Origin: Bacillus sp. sid0103
GTDB lineage: Bacteria; Bacillota; Bacilli; Bacillales_B; DSM-18226
Assembly (NCBI RefSeq): GCF_019219025.1
Contig: NZ_JAHUWN010000010.1
Location: 62,001-126,000 of the forward strand
DNA: 64,000 nt
Direction of reading: 5' to 3'
Part shown: in pieces, positions 10,100 to 20,076 of the stretch
Layout of the letters: each line of letters begins with the position of its first letter
Numbering within the stretch: position 1 is the first letter of the stretch
Translations under genes and position numbers: made by a program
Notes under the pieces: model-generated
Databases searched by the model: none
The model's input: only the letters and a program-made list of their open reading frames with translations
Told to the model about the DNA's origin: nothing

Positions 10100-10122
10100 T
10101 CTTTATTTGATCCATTTCATAA

Positions 10123-13100
10123 TTAAATTCTATTGATCACAAACTCAAATTCCATGTTTTGATTAGCATGAATAAGATGTTCTTCATGTACTGGTGCGCC
10201 CCAACTGTCGTCTCCACCAACGCCCATCTGCTTACCTGCGACCGTCACAACGGTGTAATGAACATTTGGAAGCTCATAATGATGTTGAGCATTCTCAAGT
10301 TCAAAAGCAGTATATGGGGAAAAATTGCACTCTAATGGTTCAGCAACTGTTGATATTTTTATCCCCTGTCCTTGCTTATTCGTCACACTAACGCGACGTA
10401 CTCCTGTTCGATTGCCCGACTCTTGTGGCATCACATATCCGGACAAATTATCAGACACTTGGTTTTTAAAGATACCCAGTCTTGCGCCCATTGCACGATC
10501 CGAGTAATTTTCTTCTGGTCCCATCGCATACCATTCTAATTGGTCATAATCGGCAGGGACCTTAAAGGAAACCGCAAAAATCGGCAGTTGCGGAAGATTT
10601 TCTGCTCCATGATAAACCGATTTCACTCGAACACTGCCATCAGGAAGAACAGTATAACCTACTTTTACCACTACTTCTTCACTAATAGCTAGTTTATAAG
10701 TAAACGTGACAGATACCTGGCCTTTGGCTTCTTCGACCTCTATCCCCACGCATTTACGTGTAAGACTAGCTGCGTACCAAAGACCCGAATGATAACCTTG
10801 CGAATAACCACGATCATTATCTGTTGTAGCACGCCAGAATAACGGTGCCGGTGGCAAGGCAATCATCTCTTTCCCCGCATAGTTTAGTGAAACAAGGCTG
10901 CCGGCCTGCTTTGAGAAGATGATTGTAAAGTCGCGGCCGTGGACGCCAATATTGACATCCCCAGTCACAACCCGTAATTCTCCAAAAATCTGCGCCGGCT
11001 CCTCAGACGATTCTACCTGAAACACGTACTGTCCGAACGCAATTTCGTGGCCAGCATCCGCCCACAACTTACCTTCCCTCAGCCGTAAAGAGGTATGAAT
11101 GCAATATTCACCAGAAACACTGGCGATCTCAACTGGCCAGTTAAATTCGACTCGTCCATCACTTTGAGGTGCCACATTTACTTCGAGCTGATCCCGATAC
11201 TGTTCCTTCCCTTCAAGGTAGAGAATGTATTCCAAATCATAATCGGACGTATCGGCGAAAAGACTTTCATTTTGAATGGTTACGCCTGAACGGTCCGGTA
11301 CCAGCTTTAGGTTTTGATACAAATACTTTACTTCCTTCATCTTTGGCGATACCTCTCGATTGGCGTAGACAATGCCATTCGTACAGAAGCCGTAATCGGT
11401 AGGCCGGTCATCAAAATCGCCGCCGTAGGCCAAAAATTCTTTTCCATAACGGTCCTTTTTGATAATGGATTGATCGATATAATCCCAAATAAAGCCACCT
11501 TGATACATTGGATACTTCTGCTCTAAATCCGTATATTTGTACATTCCGCCAAGTGAATTTCCCATCGCATGCATATATTCGCAGCTAATATATGGCTTTG
11601 ACGGGTTATCGTTCAAATAATTCTCAATGTCAGCTGGCTTCGCATACATGCGGCTTTCCATGTCACTAGTATCATTGTACTCACGTGCATGGAAAACACC
11701 TTCATAATGTACCAATCGGCTCGGGTCCACTCTCTTAAAATACTTAGAAACGTTTAGAATGACCTCACCTGCATACGATTCATTGCCGCATGACCAAATG
11801 AGGATGGACGGGTGATTCTTATCTCGTTCATACATGGATACCGCCCTGTCCATGACAATGTTCTCCCATTCAGGCTTATTCCCGGGGATGTTCCAGGATG
11901 GCTCGACTGCCCCCATCTTCTGCCATGATCCGTGCGTTTCAAGGTTCATTTCATCGATAACATAGACACCGTATTCGTCGCATAACTCATACCAATAACT
12001 CTGATTCGGGTAATGGGACGTCCGGACCGCGTTAATGTTATTTTGTTTCAGCGTTTTAATGTCCCAGAGCATGTCTTCCTTAGTAATCGCCCGACCCGTC
12101 CGGCAATTAAATTCATGGCGATTGACACCCTTGAATATCATTCGTTCACCATTAAGACGCATGATTTTATCAACCATTTCAAATCTTCTGAAGCCGACCT
12201 TTTGCGGAATGACCTCAACCAACTTACCTAACTCGTTATATACTTGGATATATAACTTATATAAATAAGGATTTTCTGCGCTCCATAATTCCGGTTGATC
12301 AACCGCCATCGAAACCGTCCATTTCCCATCAATGAAATCACCATTTTGCGTTGCCACTATCTGCCCCTCGGTATCATACAATTCAGCCACTATTTTTGAT
12401 GGTAAAGCCAAGTCAGATAGAAGTTTTAGGTCTGCTCGAAGCGTCCCTTTCGTAAAAGAAGAATCCAACTCTGCGCGGATATCGGCGTCATAGAAGTGAA
12501 TTTCCGGTACAGTATAGAGATAAACATCGCGAAAAATACCTGAAAAACGCCAGAAATCTTGATCCTCCAGCCAACTTCCTGTGCTTCGTTGGTAGACCTG
12601 TACTGCTAGTTTATTTTCACCTTTCGTAAGAAAAGGGGTGAGATCAAACTCTGCCGGAGTGAAAGAATCCTCACTGTAGCCGACAAACTCCCCGTTAATC
12701 CACACATAAAAGGCTGATTCTACCCCTTGAAAGGAAATATACACAGGCTTATTTTCCATATTTTGAGGAACAGTAAACATCTTCACATAGCTGCCCACCG
12801 GATTATGATCGAGTGGAATTTCTGGAGGACGGATCTCGTTAAGGCCGTCCCATGGGTACATGGTATTCACATATTGTGGTTTTCCGTAGCCCTGAAGCTG
12901 GATGTGCCCAGGTACAGTGATGTTCCCCCATCCCAAGCAATTAAAATCCATTTTATAAAAGTTCTCCGGACGATTATCCGGATTGACGCTGTAGTTAAAT
13001 TTCCAGTTTCCGTTTAAATTATGGCGCATTGCCATTGGACCTGCAGTTTTTGCCTGTTCCAGTGTTTCGTAATACAGGTGATCCGAATGCGCAGGCAGTC

Positions 13101-13161
13101 GATTCACGGCAAACACATTCACATCGGTAAGCCAGTCTATTTTTGGAATTGTTGTCATCAT
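10123..13161 (-). CDS. lacZ: Beta-galactosidase, GH2 (LacZ type)
   Basis: This cytoplasmic enzyme of about 1012 residues splits lactose and other beta-galactosides into galactose and aglycone. It has the full five-domain LacZ architecture: jelly roll, Ig-like, TIM barrel, Ig-like and the C-terminal beta-galactosidase small-chain domain. NRHEFNCRTGRAI precedes the catalytic region. The acid/base is in WSCGNES (Glu461) and the nucleophile in ISCEYMHAMGNSLGG (Glu528). The start is uncertain: I favour the ATG pair at 13161/13158 (MMTTIPKIDW) after GAAAGAG; an in-frame ATG at 13182 has only a weak ribosome site. It follows the second permease by about 60 bases in the same operon. Confidence 0.94.
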   Translation of the reverse strand: MMTTIPKIDWLTDVNVFAVNRLPAHSDHLYYETLEQAKTAGPMAMRHNLNGNWKFNYSVNPDNRPENFYKMDFNCLGWGNITVPGHIQLQGYGKPQYVNTMYPWDGLNEIRPPEIPLDHNPVGSYVKMFTVPQNMENKPVYISFQGVESAFYVWINGEFVGYSEDSFTPAEFDLTPFLTKGENKLAVQVYQRSTGSWLEDQDFWRFSGIFRDVYLYTVPEIHFYDADIRAELDSSFTKGTLRADLKLLSDLALPSKIVAELYDTEGQIVATQNGDFIDGKWTVSMAVDQPELWSAENPYLYKLYIQVYNELGKLVEVIPQKVGFRRFEMVDKIMRLNGERMIFKGVNRHEFNCRTGRAITKEDMLWDIKTLKQNNINAVRTSHYPNQSYWYELCDEYGVYVIDEMNLETHGSWQKMGAVEPSWNIPGNKPEWENIVMDRAVSMYERDKNHPSILIWSCGNESYAGEVILNVSKYFKRVDPSRLVHYEGVFHAREYNDTSDMESRMYAKPADIENYLNDNPSKPYISCEYMHAMGNSLGGMYKYTDLEQKYPMYQGGFIWDYIDQSIIKKDRYGKEFLAYGGDFDDRPTDYGFCTNGIVYANREVSPKMKEVKYLYQNLKLVPDRSGVTIQNESLFADTSDYDLEYILYLEGKEQYRDQLEVNVAPQSDGRVEFNWPVEIASVSGEYCIHTSLRLREGKLWADAGHEIAFGQYVFQVESSEEPAQIFGELRVVTGDVNIGVHGRDFTIIFSKQAGSLVSLNYAGKEMIALPPAPLFWRATTDNDRGYSQGYHSGLWYAASLTRKCVGIEVEEAKGQVSVTFTYKLAISEEVVVKVGYTVLPDGSVRVKSVYHGAENLPQLPIFAVSFKVPADYDQLEWYAMGPEENYSDRAMGARLGIFKNQVSDNLSGYVMPQESGNRTGVRRVSVTNKQGQGIKISTVAEPLECNFSPYTAFELENAQHHYELPNVHYTVVTVAGKQMGVGGDDSWGAPVHEEHLIHANQNMEFEFVINRI

Positions 13162-13221
13162 GATCACTCTTTCTAATTGCATTTTTCCAAAATGGCAAAT
13201 TTCACTTATTTTACCTTCCTA

Positions 13222-14046
13222 CTATTTAACAGATCCCATCATGCCAGCGACGAAATGCTTTTGCATAATGAAGAAAATTAATGCTGCCGGCAAGGTCGCA
13301 ATCACAATCGCCGTCATGATCATTCCAAAGTCAGGTGAGTAGCTAGAACCAAGATTAGAGATTAACAGCGGAATTGTTTGATTTTCCGGCGACTGTAACA
13401 CAACCAACGGCCATAAATAACTGTTCCAGCTAGCCATGAAGGTAATGATGGCTGCCGCAGCGTAAGTTGTTTTCATTGTTGGAACATAGATCCGAAAGAA
13501 ACATCCCAATTCAGATAGGCCATCTATTCTTCCGGCCTCAAGGATTTCCTTCGGAAACATCTTGGTGCTTTGTCTAAAGAAAAAGATCAGGTAGGCGGTT
13601 GTAACCGTCGGTAATATGACAGCTGCGATTGTATCAATACCAATGATCGGTAAGGATTGTGAAATGGTAGCAAACATTCTAAATAGCGGTACCATCAAAG
13701 CAGCAAAAGGAATCATCATTGAAACTAACAAAATATTAAACACAAAATCTTTTGATTTACTTTTATAAATTTCAAATCCATATCCTGCCAAGGAGGCAAT
13801 CAGCATGGCAAGGATAGTTGTTAGAACTGAGATTTTTGTTGAATTTATTAATGCAGGTACAAGATCAACTGTATCCAGCAGATTGTGAAGGTTTTGCATA
13901 AAATGACTGCCAGGCAGCATCCTTCCTTGCGTTACATCGACAGACTTGTTTGTCGAGCTCACAATCATCCATAGAAATGGAAACACAGAGACAATCGCTG
14001 CGATGATTAGTACTGTATAACTGAATGTATTTTTTAGCTTAATCAT
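13222..14046 (-). CDS. Sugar ABC transporter permease, MalG/LacG type
   Basis: One of two membrane subunits of a CUT1-family carbohydrate importer. The 274-residue protein has about six transmembrane helices, starting at SYTVLIIAAIVSVFPFLWM. The cytoplasmic EAA loop that contacts the ATPase is EAGRIDGLSELGCFFRIYVP. I chose the ATG at 14046 because AGGTGA lies 6 bases upstream. It overlaps the stop of the preceding permease gene by 8 bases, as is common for coupled MalF/MalG genes. Galactosides are the likely cargo because lacZ and the alpha-galactosidase are downstream. Confidence 0.92.
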   Translation of the reverse strand: MIKLKNTFSYTVLIIAAIVSVFPFLWMIVSSTNKSVDVTQGRMLPGSHFMQNLHNLLDTVDLVPALINSTKISVLTTILAMLIASLAGYGFEIYKSKSKDFVFNILLVSMMIPFAALMVPLFRMFATISQSLPIIGIDTIAAVILPTVTTAYLIFFFRQSTKMFPKEILEAGRIDGLSELGCFFRIYVPTMKTTYAAAAIITFMASWNSYLWPLVVLQSPENQTIPLLISNLGSSYSPDFGMIMTAIVIATLPAALIFFIMQKHFVAGMMGSVK

Positions 14047-14968
14047 TTTTATCACCTGCCACTTTAAACTGAATGATAGAGAAGATGACAATCATAATGA
14101 CAATTGCATAAGAGACAGTAGCTGCATATCCAAAGTCCGGAGTATACTTAAACGATAAATTATAGATATACTGAGAAATTGTCATGGTCGCATTACCAGG
14201 TCCACCCTTGGTAATATTCATAACTTCGTCAAATAACTGCAGCGTACCAATTGTTGACGTGATGGATGTAAATAGGATAATTGGCTTTAACATTGGGATA
14301 GTTATTTTGAAAAATTGCTGAATTGGCGAAGCACCATCGATTCTAGCTGCTTCATAAATAGATTCATCGACGTTTTGAAGAGCGGATAAATAGAAGATCA
14401 TATTGTACCCTGTCCAACGCCAAGTGATTGCTACAATAATGGCAATTTTGGCCCAAAAGGGATCAGTAAGCCATTGGATGGGTTCCGAAATTAGTGAAAC
14501 TTTCATTAACATGATATTAATTATGCCATCTTGACCAAATAAATATTTAAAAATGACGGAATAGGCAACAAGTGAGGTTACACACGGTAAGAAGATGGCT
14601 GTTCGAAAAAAGCCCTTGAACTTCAACGTTTTATTATTTAGTAAAACGGAAAGAAATAAAGCTAGTAAAATCATGACTGGTACTTGAATGATCAAATAGA
14701 TGACTGTATTTTTTACGGTTGTAAGGAACGTTGGATCCTTAAATAAACGCGTATAATTATCGATACCTGTAAATGTTAAGTTCGCACCTACACCAGATTG
14801 AAAAGACAAAATAAGCGCCTGAACCATTGGGTAGAAGTAAAACAAAAAGATCATTACGGCAGCGATAATCACAAAGGACCAGCCGATGACATTATTTTTC
14901 AACCGAAGCTTCCGGCCTGAGTTTGCTTTTGGAAGGGTTTGAGTGTGATTTTCTTTCGCTGTTATCAA
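14039..14968 (-). CDS. Sugar ABC transporter permease, MalF/LacF type
   Basis: The partner membrane subunit of the galactoside importer, 309 residues. A charged N-terminal tail of about 25 residues precedes six predicted helices (first at WSFVIIAAVMIFLFYFYP). The EAA loop reads EAARIDGASPIQQFFKITIP. The apparent start is TTG at 14968, with AAGGAG ten bases upstream; no better ATG with a ribosome site is seen. A stem-loop lies between it and the upstream binding-protein gene. No ATPase is encoded nearby, so an MsmX-like shared ATPase is expected (known for CUT1 systems in Bacillus). Confidence 0.92.
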   Translation of the reverse strand: MITAKENHTQTLPKANSGRKLRLKNNVIGWSFVIIAAVMIFLFYFYPMVQALILSFQSGVGANLTFTGIDNYTRLFKDPTFLTTVKNTVIYLIIQVPVMILLALFLSVLLNNKTLKFKGFFRTAIFLPCVTSLVAYSVIFKYLFGQDGIINIMLMKVSLISEPIQWLTDPFWAKIAIIVAITWRWTGYNMIFYLSALQNVDESIYEAARIDGASPIQQFFKITIPMLKPIILFTSITSTIGTLQLFDEVMNITKGGPGNATMTISQYIYNLSFKYTPDFGYAATVSYAIVIMIVIFSIIQFKVAGDKND

Positions 14969-15006
14969 TTTTAGTCAACTCCTTACGTTGTAATTTCAAG
15001 AAAAGA

Positions 15007-15078
15007 GCCCCAGGAAATCGCCTGACACATCAGATAGCTTCCATTACTAAATGGTAGAAGCCGGCGAATTCCTAAGGC
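15007..15078 (-). terminator. Attenuator-like stem-loop between binding protein and permeases
   Basis: Arms at 15007-15022 and 15063-15078 pair over about 16 positions on the leftward transcript (one mismatch, G-U pairs allowed). They enclose a second small hairpin at 15038-15060. The stem is followed by CTCTTTTCTT. It begins 43 bases after the binding-protein stop codon. Such structures commonly allow more binding protein than permease to be made, by partial termination or by protecting the upstream mRNA (inference). Confidence 0.55.
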
Positions 15079-15120
15079 AAATCTCTCTTTACAAAGATGT
15101 GTTACTTGCTACTTGTTGTA

Positions 15121-16410
15121 TTATTTAATTTGTTCTTCTGCTTGCTTTTGAGCATCTTCTAATACTTTATCTAGATCTTTACCTTTAAGGTAATCTTGCA
15201 TTCCCACTGCTAAAATGTCCTCAATTGCATATGTGTGCATACCATAGTTTACTTGAGGGATTTTCTCTGTCCAAGCTGCGAAGTCAGAAACAACTTTTTG
15301 ACCTCCGAAGAAATCATCGGCAGCCTTGTAGGCTTCCCCTTCAGCAGCTGGCTTGTAAGTACCAATAGCTCCCATTTCCTTATTCAAGGTTTGATAAAAA
15401 TCAGCATTAGAACCAAAAGTTTTTGCTAAGAAGTCGGCAGCCTTTTCTTTACCTGGAATGTTCAGCACGTACCAAGAGCTTCCGCCTAAGTTAGAAGCAT
15501 TTACAGAACCAGAAATTCCAGATTGTTTTGGCATCGGAAGAACTGCCCATTTACCTGCTTGCGACGCTTCTGCTTTGATTGATGGAGTAATCCAGTTACC
15601 AGTAGGAACAGTTGCAACATCTCCACTGTTAAAGCCTGCTACGAATTGACCCCAGTCAGAGACAGGTTTTACTAAATCTGCATCTAAAATTGCTTTATAT
15701 GTTTGGAATGCTTCCTTTAAAGAAGCGTTGCCTGCTAAGTCAGGTGTAACCCCGTCGTTCTTTAAGTACCATGAACCGCTAGTTTGAATCATCATACGAA
15801 TAAGACCTAGGTCTTTTGGATCCTGTGTAAGCATTGCTTTACCAGTTGCTTCTTTAACCTTTTTACCTACTTCAATATATTTGTTCCAGTCCATATCTTG
15901 TAAATCTTCCACTTTGTATCCCGCTTTTTCCAAATAGTCAGTTCTAACGTATAGTCCCGTTACACCTGTATCAAATGGAAGACCGTAGTTTTTGCCATCC
16001 AAGCTGGTAGGAGCAATTTTATACTGTGCAAAATCATCGGCTTTAAAAGAACCAGTTAGCTCATGGAACATATCCGGATACGCTTTCAGGAAACTTTGCG
16101 CACGATAATCTTCAATTAAAACAATATTCGGAAGTCCTTTTGTAGTTCCAGAACTTAAGCTCGTATTTAGCTTTTGAATAATGTCATCCTGAGCATGTTC
16201 AATTACTTTAATGTTTACATCTGCGTTTTCTGATTTATAAGCTTCTTTTGCTAGATTCATTGCTTTAATGTTGAAATTTGGGTCCCATGCCCATACCGTT
16301 ACTTCTTTTGTATCTTTGCCACTGTCGGAAGCATCTTTATCTTTAGTTCCCGAAGAACAGGCAGTTAGCATCAATATACTAACTAAAAAGAGTGCTAGTA
16401 CTTTTCTCAT
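15121..16410 (-). CDS. Extracellular sugar-binding lipoprotein of CUT1 ABC transporter
   Basis: A 429-residue solute-binding protein (SBP_bac_1 family). The N-terminus MRKVLALFLVSILMLTACSS is a lipoprotein signal with lipobox LTAC; the cysteine would be lipidated and anchored outside the membrane. The mature part has the usual two-lobe pattern with TVWAWDPNF near the start and WYVLNIPGKEKAADF later. It is the first gene of the transporter-lacZ unit. A cre-like CcpA site lies 26-39 bases upstream. Galactosides or galacto-oligosaccharides are the likely ligands given the downstream enzymes. Confidence 0.9.
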   Translation of the reverse strand: MRKVLALFLVSILMLTACSSGTKDKDASDSGKDTKEVTVWAWDPNFNIKAMNLAKEAYKSENADVNIKVIEHAQDDIIQKLNTSLSSGTTKGLPNIVLIEDYRAQSFLKAYPDMFHELTGSFKADDFAQYKIAPTSLDGKNYGLPFDTGVTGLYVRTDYLEKAGYKVEDLQDMDWNKYIEVGKKVKEATGKAMLTQDPKDLGLIRMMIQTSGSWYLKNDGVTPDLAGNASLKEAFQTYKAILDADLVKPVSDWGQFVAGFNSGDVATVPTGNWITPSIKAEASQAGKWAVLPMPKQSGISGSVNASNLGGSSWYVLNIPGKEKAADFLAKTFGSNADFYQTLNKEMGAIGTYKPAAEGEAYKAADDFFGGQKVVSDFAAWTEKIPQVNYGMHTYAIEDILAVGMQDYLKGKDLDKVLEDAQKQAEEQIK

Positions 16411-16435
16411 TGATATTCCCCCAACATTCTATTAT

Positions 16436-16449
16436 TGTAAGCGTTATCT
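16436..16449. promoter_or_regulatory. CcpA cre site before the sugar-binding protein gene
   Basis: TGTAAGCGTTATCT matches the cre consensus TGWAANCGNTNWCA at 13 of 14 positions. A weaker second candidate, CGTAAACGTTAGGA, lies at 16483-16496. Both are in the 175-base gap between the kinase gene and the binding-protein gene, where a promoter is expected. This suggests carbon catabolite repression of the transporter-lacZ operon. Confidence 0.65.
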
Positions 16450-16585
16450 AGCTTACATATATAATGTTAGCACCTGTTTGGACGTAAACGTTAGGACGAT
16501 ATTTTTAATGGTTGGTAATATTTTTGTAACATGAACACGCTTCCATTTAATTTATTTGGATTATTTTTAGATTTTATGACTATTT

Positions 16586-18349
16586 TTATATAGTCGTAAT
16601 TGGCATTGTAATCCGTACCTTTGTCCCTTCGCCTAACTCGCTGGATATTGTCACCCCATACTGTTCTCCGTAAATAAGCTGGATACGCTCATGAACATTC
16701 CGTACACCAATCCCTGAAAACATCTGTTGTTTACGTTTTGTATTGGGTAGTTTATTTTCAGAAGAGACTTCCATTCCATCTCCATTATCAACTACTTCAC
16801 AGATCAACGCATTCTCTTCCTGCCAGACAAGAACATTAATGTACCCGCCAGGCTTACGATTGAAGCCATGGAAGAATGAATTTTCCATAAAAGGCTGTAG
16901 GATAAGCTTTGGTACGTGATACTCCAAACAATCTGGCGCAACGAAATAATTAACGTTTATCCGATTACCATACCGTTTTTGATTAATGAGGACGTAATTT
17001 TTTAAATTATCCACTTCTTGGCCAATGGTATTTGTCTCGCTGACATTGCCAATTGTATTCTGAAGCAAGGAGATCAACGCACTAATCGTTGCTTCCGTTT
17101 CTTCTTTTCCACCTTGCATCACCATGAATTTTATCGAGGTCAGTGTGTTATACAGAAAATGTGGATTGATTTGCTGCTGCAAAGCAGACAATTCCGCATT
17201 GCGCTTTTGCTTTTGTGATTCTACCAGCTGTTCTACATACAGATGGAGCTCATCAAGCATGGAATTAAAGGCATTGCCGATTTTCATGGTTTCATAAGTA
17301 CCAGATGCAGAAACATATTGGTGGAATTCATGTTTGGACGCATCTTCTATCTGCTTAACAAGACTCGATAATGAATTTGTCAATCTCCTTGTCGCTAGTA
17401 AGACAATAATTAGCGCCACAAAAACAATTCCCATAGAGATGAGGACGATATCTTTTTTATCAATTAGGTCTCCCACTGCTTTTTGCTTGTCGATTATATT
17501 AAATAAGTACATGTCAAAAGAAGGAAGATATTCCATCGAAATAATCTGGTCCTTCCCCATAAAGTTATCAATTATATAATGGTCTGGACTCTTTTCAATT
17601 TTCCCTGCGTAGCTAAGCAAGCCCTTTGGTTTTTGCCCAATGAGCTTGGACTGATTGCTAGAAACAATGACCCCCTGCTTATCTACAACAAACACATTAT
17701 TACCAGTGCCTGTATAGCTTGTGAAGAACTTTCTAATTTCACCTTCATCAAACGCAAAAAACATAGATCCATAAATATTACCGTTGATCCGTTCCATTAG
17801 CACCTTTGATGCGACAATGAACCATCTATTCGTTCCACCATGTCTCTTGTCCAATTGATAAACCAGTTTCTTGGGTGCCTTAAACGTATTACTAATAAGG
17901 GTACTAGTCCTTAACTCTTCATCCGTTATTGGCCAGTAGGTACGGTCCGTCGCAAAACTGAACCCATTTCTGCCCATGATTAGAATGCTTTCCTCATATG
18001 CATCTAAATTGGTTTCGATCCGCTTCATCTGTTGGCCCGTATTATAATAAGCACTAAATTTCTCTTTATTGCTGTACTGTTCCTTCGTAAGGATTTTTTT
18101 TATCGTACTGCTTTGAAGGAGGTTGTTTGATGCAAGGACGACCGAATAGTTAAAGGACTCGAAGCTTTCCTTTACCTGACTCATTACTCTGGAATTCGTA
18201 ATACTAAACTTTTTAATAAAAAATTGCTCGGACATCCGAATCGTTGTCCAAGTAATAGTAATCGAAACTGTGATAATCATCATAACCGTAATGAAAAACA
18301 TAACGATAAACAATCCGTTATGTTTAAAACGTTCGGGAATAAATCTCAT
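16586..18349 (-). CDS. YesM-type sensor histidine kinase
   Basis: A 587-residue membrane kinase. One helix spans about 13-35, an extracellular cache-like sensor domain spans about 36-298, and a second helix spans about 301-320. A HAMP linker, the His_kinase domain with phospho-accepting His397 (QQINPHFLYNTL) and a HATPase domain (NGDGMEVSSE; GIGVRNVHERI) follow. This is the YesM/LytS class usually paired with YesN-type regulators next to sugar transporters. It starts 13 bases after the response-regulator gene. The likely signal is extracellular galactoside or the loaded binding protein (inference). Confidence 0.9.
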   Translation of the reverse strand: MRFIPERFKHNGLFIVMFFITVMMIITVSITITWTTIRMSEQFFIKKFSITNSRVMSQVKESFESFNYSVVLASNNLLQSSTIKKILTKEQYSNKEKFSAYYNTGQQMKRIETNLDAYEESILIMGRNGFSFATDRTYWPITDEELRTSTLISNTFKAPKKLVYQLDKRHGGTNRWFIVASKVLMERINGNIYGSMFFAFDEGEIRKFFTSYTGTGNNVFVVDKQGVIVSSNQSKLIGQKPKGLLSYAGKIEKSPDHYIIDNFMGKDQIISMEYLPSFDMYLFNIIDKQKAVGDLIDKKDIVLISMGIVFVALIIVLLATRRLTNSLSSLVKQIEDASKHEFHQYVSASGTYETMKIGNAFNSMLDELHLYVEQLVESQKQKRNAELSALQQQINPHFLYNTLTSIKFMVMQGGKEETEATISALISLLQNTIGNVSETNTIGQEVDNLKNYVLINQKRYGNRINVNYFVAPDCLEYHVPKLILQPFMENSFFHGFNRKPGGYINVLVWQEENALICEVVDNGDGMEVSSENKLPNTKRKQQMFSGIGVRNVHERIQLIYGEQYGVTISSELGEGTKVRITMPITTI

Positions 18350-18362
18350 ATTTCACCATCTC

Positions 18363-19913
18363 TTATCTAAGTTTTTGCTTTCTTTTGTATTGGCTTGGAG
18401 ACAATCCCTTTATTTTCTTAAAAACTTTACAGAAATAACTGTGGTCCGAATAACCTACCCTTCCACTAATTTCGGAAATTGATTCCGTGCCTTGCAAAAG
18501 TAGCTTCGTCGCTTCTTCAATTCGGACTCTATTTAGATATTCGATAAATCCTTCCTTATTATGTGTTGAAAAATAGCTTGAAAGGTAGGAAGGATTAAAA
18601 TGAAAATGCTTTGCTACCCCAGTAAGCGTAAGCGGCTCGGCATAATGTTTTTCAATATATTCCATTAGATTTTTCATATTTACATCTTCAGGCTCGTCTT
18701 GCACCGAAAATATGCATCGTTTCGCTTCTTCAATAAAGCGATTCATTAGTTCAACCGTGGCCTTGGCTGAAGGCGCTTCATCAATCGACCTAAAGTATGA
18801 ATACTTAGCATTTTCCAAATCTGTTACATCATATTTCATATTACTTAGAAGAATTGTTATATTAAAAATAATGTTGCCAAAAAAAGCTTTATATTCAAAG
18901 ACATCCATCGTATACCATGTGGACAACGCTGTAACATGTTCTTGTAAATATTGAAAAGCTGGATCAAAATGTTTGCGCTTTAATTCTTCTGTAAACCAAT
19001 CCAAATTAAAGTTTTCAGGTTTGGAAGGCAGATGAGGCAGATCCTGTTTCATAAAGAATGATTGTTCGGGAAAATAAAAGCGATAGTCTAATAATTTTAT
19101 AAGGTCTTCTTTGTAAATGTTCCCTAGTAGCGAGAGGTCTGCAAACTCCTCTGTTAAAGCAAGACTAATTCCCGGAATAGACTGTGAAAGTTGGCCGGCC
19201 AATTCAATAACCTCCGGAAGAATCTTTATATTAATTAAGTATCCGATGATATTCTCTTCAACGTTTAAGGGCTCGTGAACGGCTTGGCCTAGTTTGTTCT
19301 GAAATGCCTCTATCATTTTCTCTTTTATACTCGTTTGAAATTCGGCGCTATTTCTAGTTTGCTGGTTCCTTAAATCCACCCCAATTAAACAATAATGGCT
19401 AAACGGAAACGCCTGAGCTACTACGTCTGGATCATAATTTACTTCATATCCCGAAATGAGTTTATCGATAATCTGTCCGATTGGGAGATTACCAGTTACT
19501 CTATGATCCATTTTCTGAAATGCAGGAATTCGGCTTGCTGCCGTTTTCAGCGCCTTTAAGAGACCCTCCGCGTTGAGCTTCGGTTTTAGAATATAATCAA
19601 CCACACCACTTTGGAAGGTGGAACGTACATAATCAAATTCTCCAAAACTACTTAAAATAATCATTTCAGTTTGAGGATATCTTTCCTTCACGATTCTCGT
19701 TAATTCTTCCCCGTCCATAATCGGCATCACGATATCTGTAATGATGATGTGTGGTTTGGTCGCTTCGATTAACTCAAGGGCTTCTTGGCCGTTCGAAGCC
19801 TCTCCCACAATCATAAACCCTTCTTGCTCCCAATTGATATAATGTTTAATCCCTTGTCTGATTAACATTTCATCGTCTACAATAAGTGTTCGGCATAGTT
19901 CCCTGACTGTCAA
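18363..19913 (-). CDS. YesN-type response regulator with AraC DNA-binding domain
   Basis: A 516-residue two-component regulator. The receiver domain spans 6-125, with Asp13 and Asp14 in IVDDE, phospho-acceptor Asp60 in IIITDIVMPIMDG and Lys in YILKPK. A long middle region follows, and a C-terminal AraC double helix-turn-helix starts at about 415 (ITLTGVAKHF-like; GRVGYSDHSYFCKVFKK). I chose the TTG at 19913 because GGAGGG lies 6 bases upstream; another in-frame TTG at 19943 lacks a site. A TATAAT -10 box lies at 19955-19960. It probably activates the transporter-lacZ operon just downstream in response to its YesM partner. Confidence 0.9.
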   Translation of the reverse strand: MTVRELCRTLIVDDEMLIRQGIKHYINWEQEGFMIVGEASNGQEALELIEATKPHIIITDIVMPIMDGEELTRIVKERYPQTEMIILSSFGEFDYVRSTFQSGVVDYILKPKLNAEGLLKALKTAASRIPAFQKMDHRVTGNLPIGQIIDKLISGYEVNYDPDVVAQAFPFSHYCLIGVDLRNQQTRNSAEFQTSIKEKMIEAFQNKLGQAVHEPLNVEENIIGYLINIKILPEVIELAGQLSQSIPGISLALTEEFADLSLLGNIYKEDLIKLLDYRFYFPEQSFFMKQDLPHLPSKPENFNLDWFTEELKRKHFDPAFQYLQEHVTALSTWYTMDVFEYKAFFGNIIFNITILLSNMKYDVTDLENAKYSYFRSIDEAPSAKATVELMNRFIEEAKRCIFSVQDEPEDVNMKNLMEYIEKHYAEPLTLTGVAKHFHFNPSYLSSYFSTHNKEGFIEYLNRVRIEEATKLLLQGTESISEISGRVGYSDHSYFCKVFKKIKGLSPSQYKRKQKLR

Positions 19914-20076
19914 CGCGATCCCTCCAGAAGATGATCTGTACAATTAATATTTCTATTATACTATAACCATTCTGTTTCATTTTTCATAAAATTGTTCCAA
20001 TTAATTGCACTTCAGCAGAATACAAAGAAGTCCCTATCCCAACACAAAAAGCCTTATTTTACAGAACTTCTGACCA

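Noticed and set aside
9880..10126. Open frames through the GC-rich hairpin element, both strands
   Set aside because: High GC content removes stops by chance; the peptides are low-complexity (Pro, Arg, Gly) with no ribosome sites.
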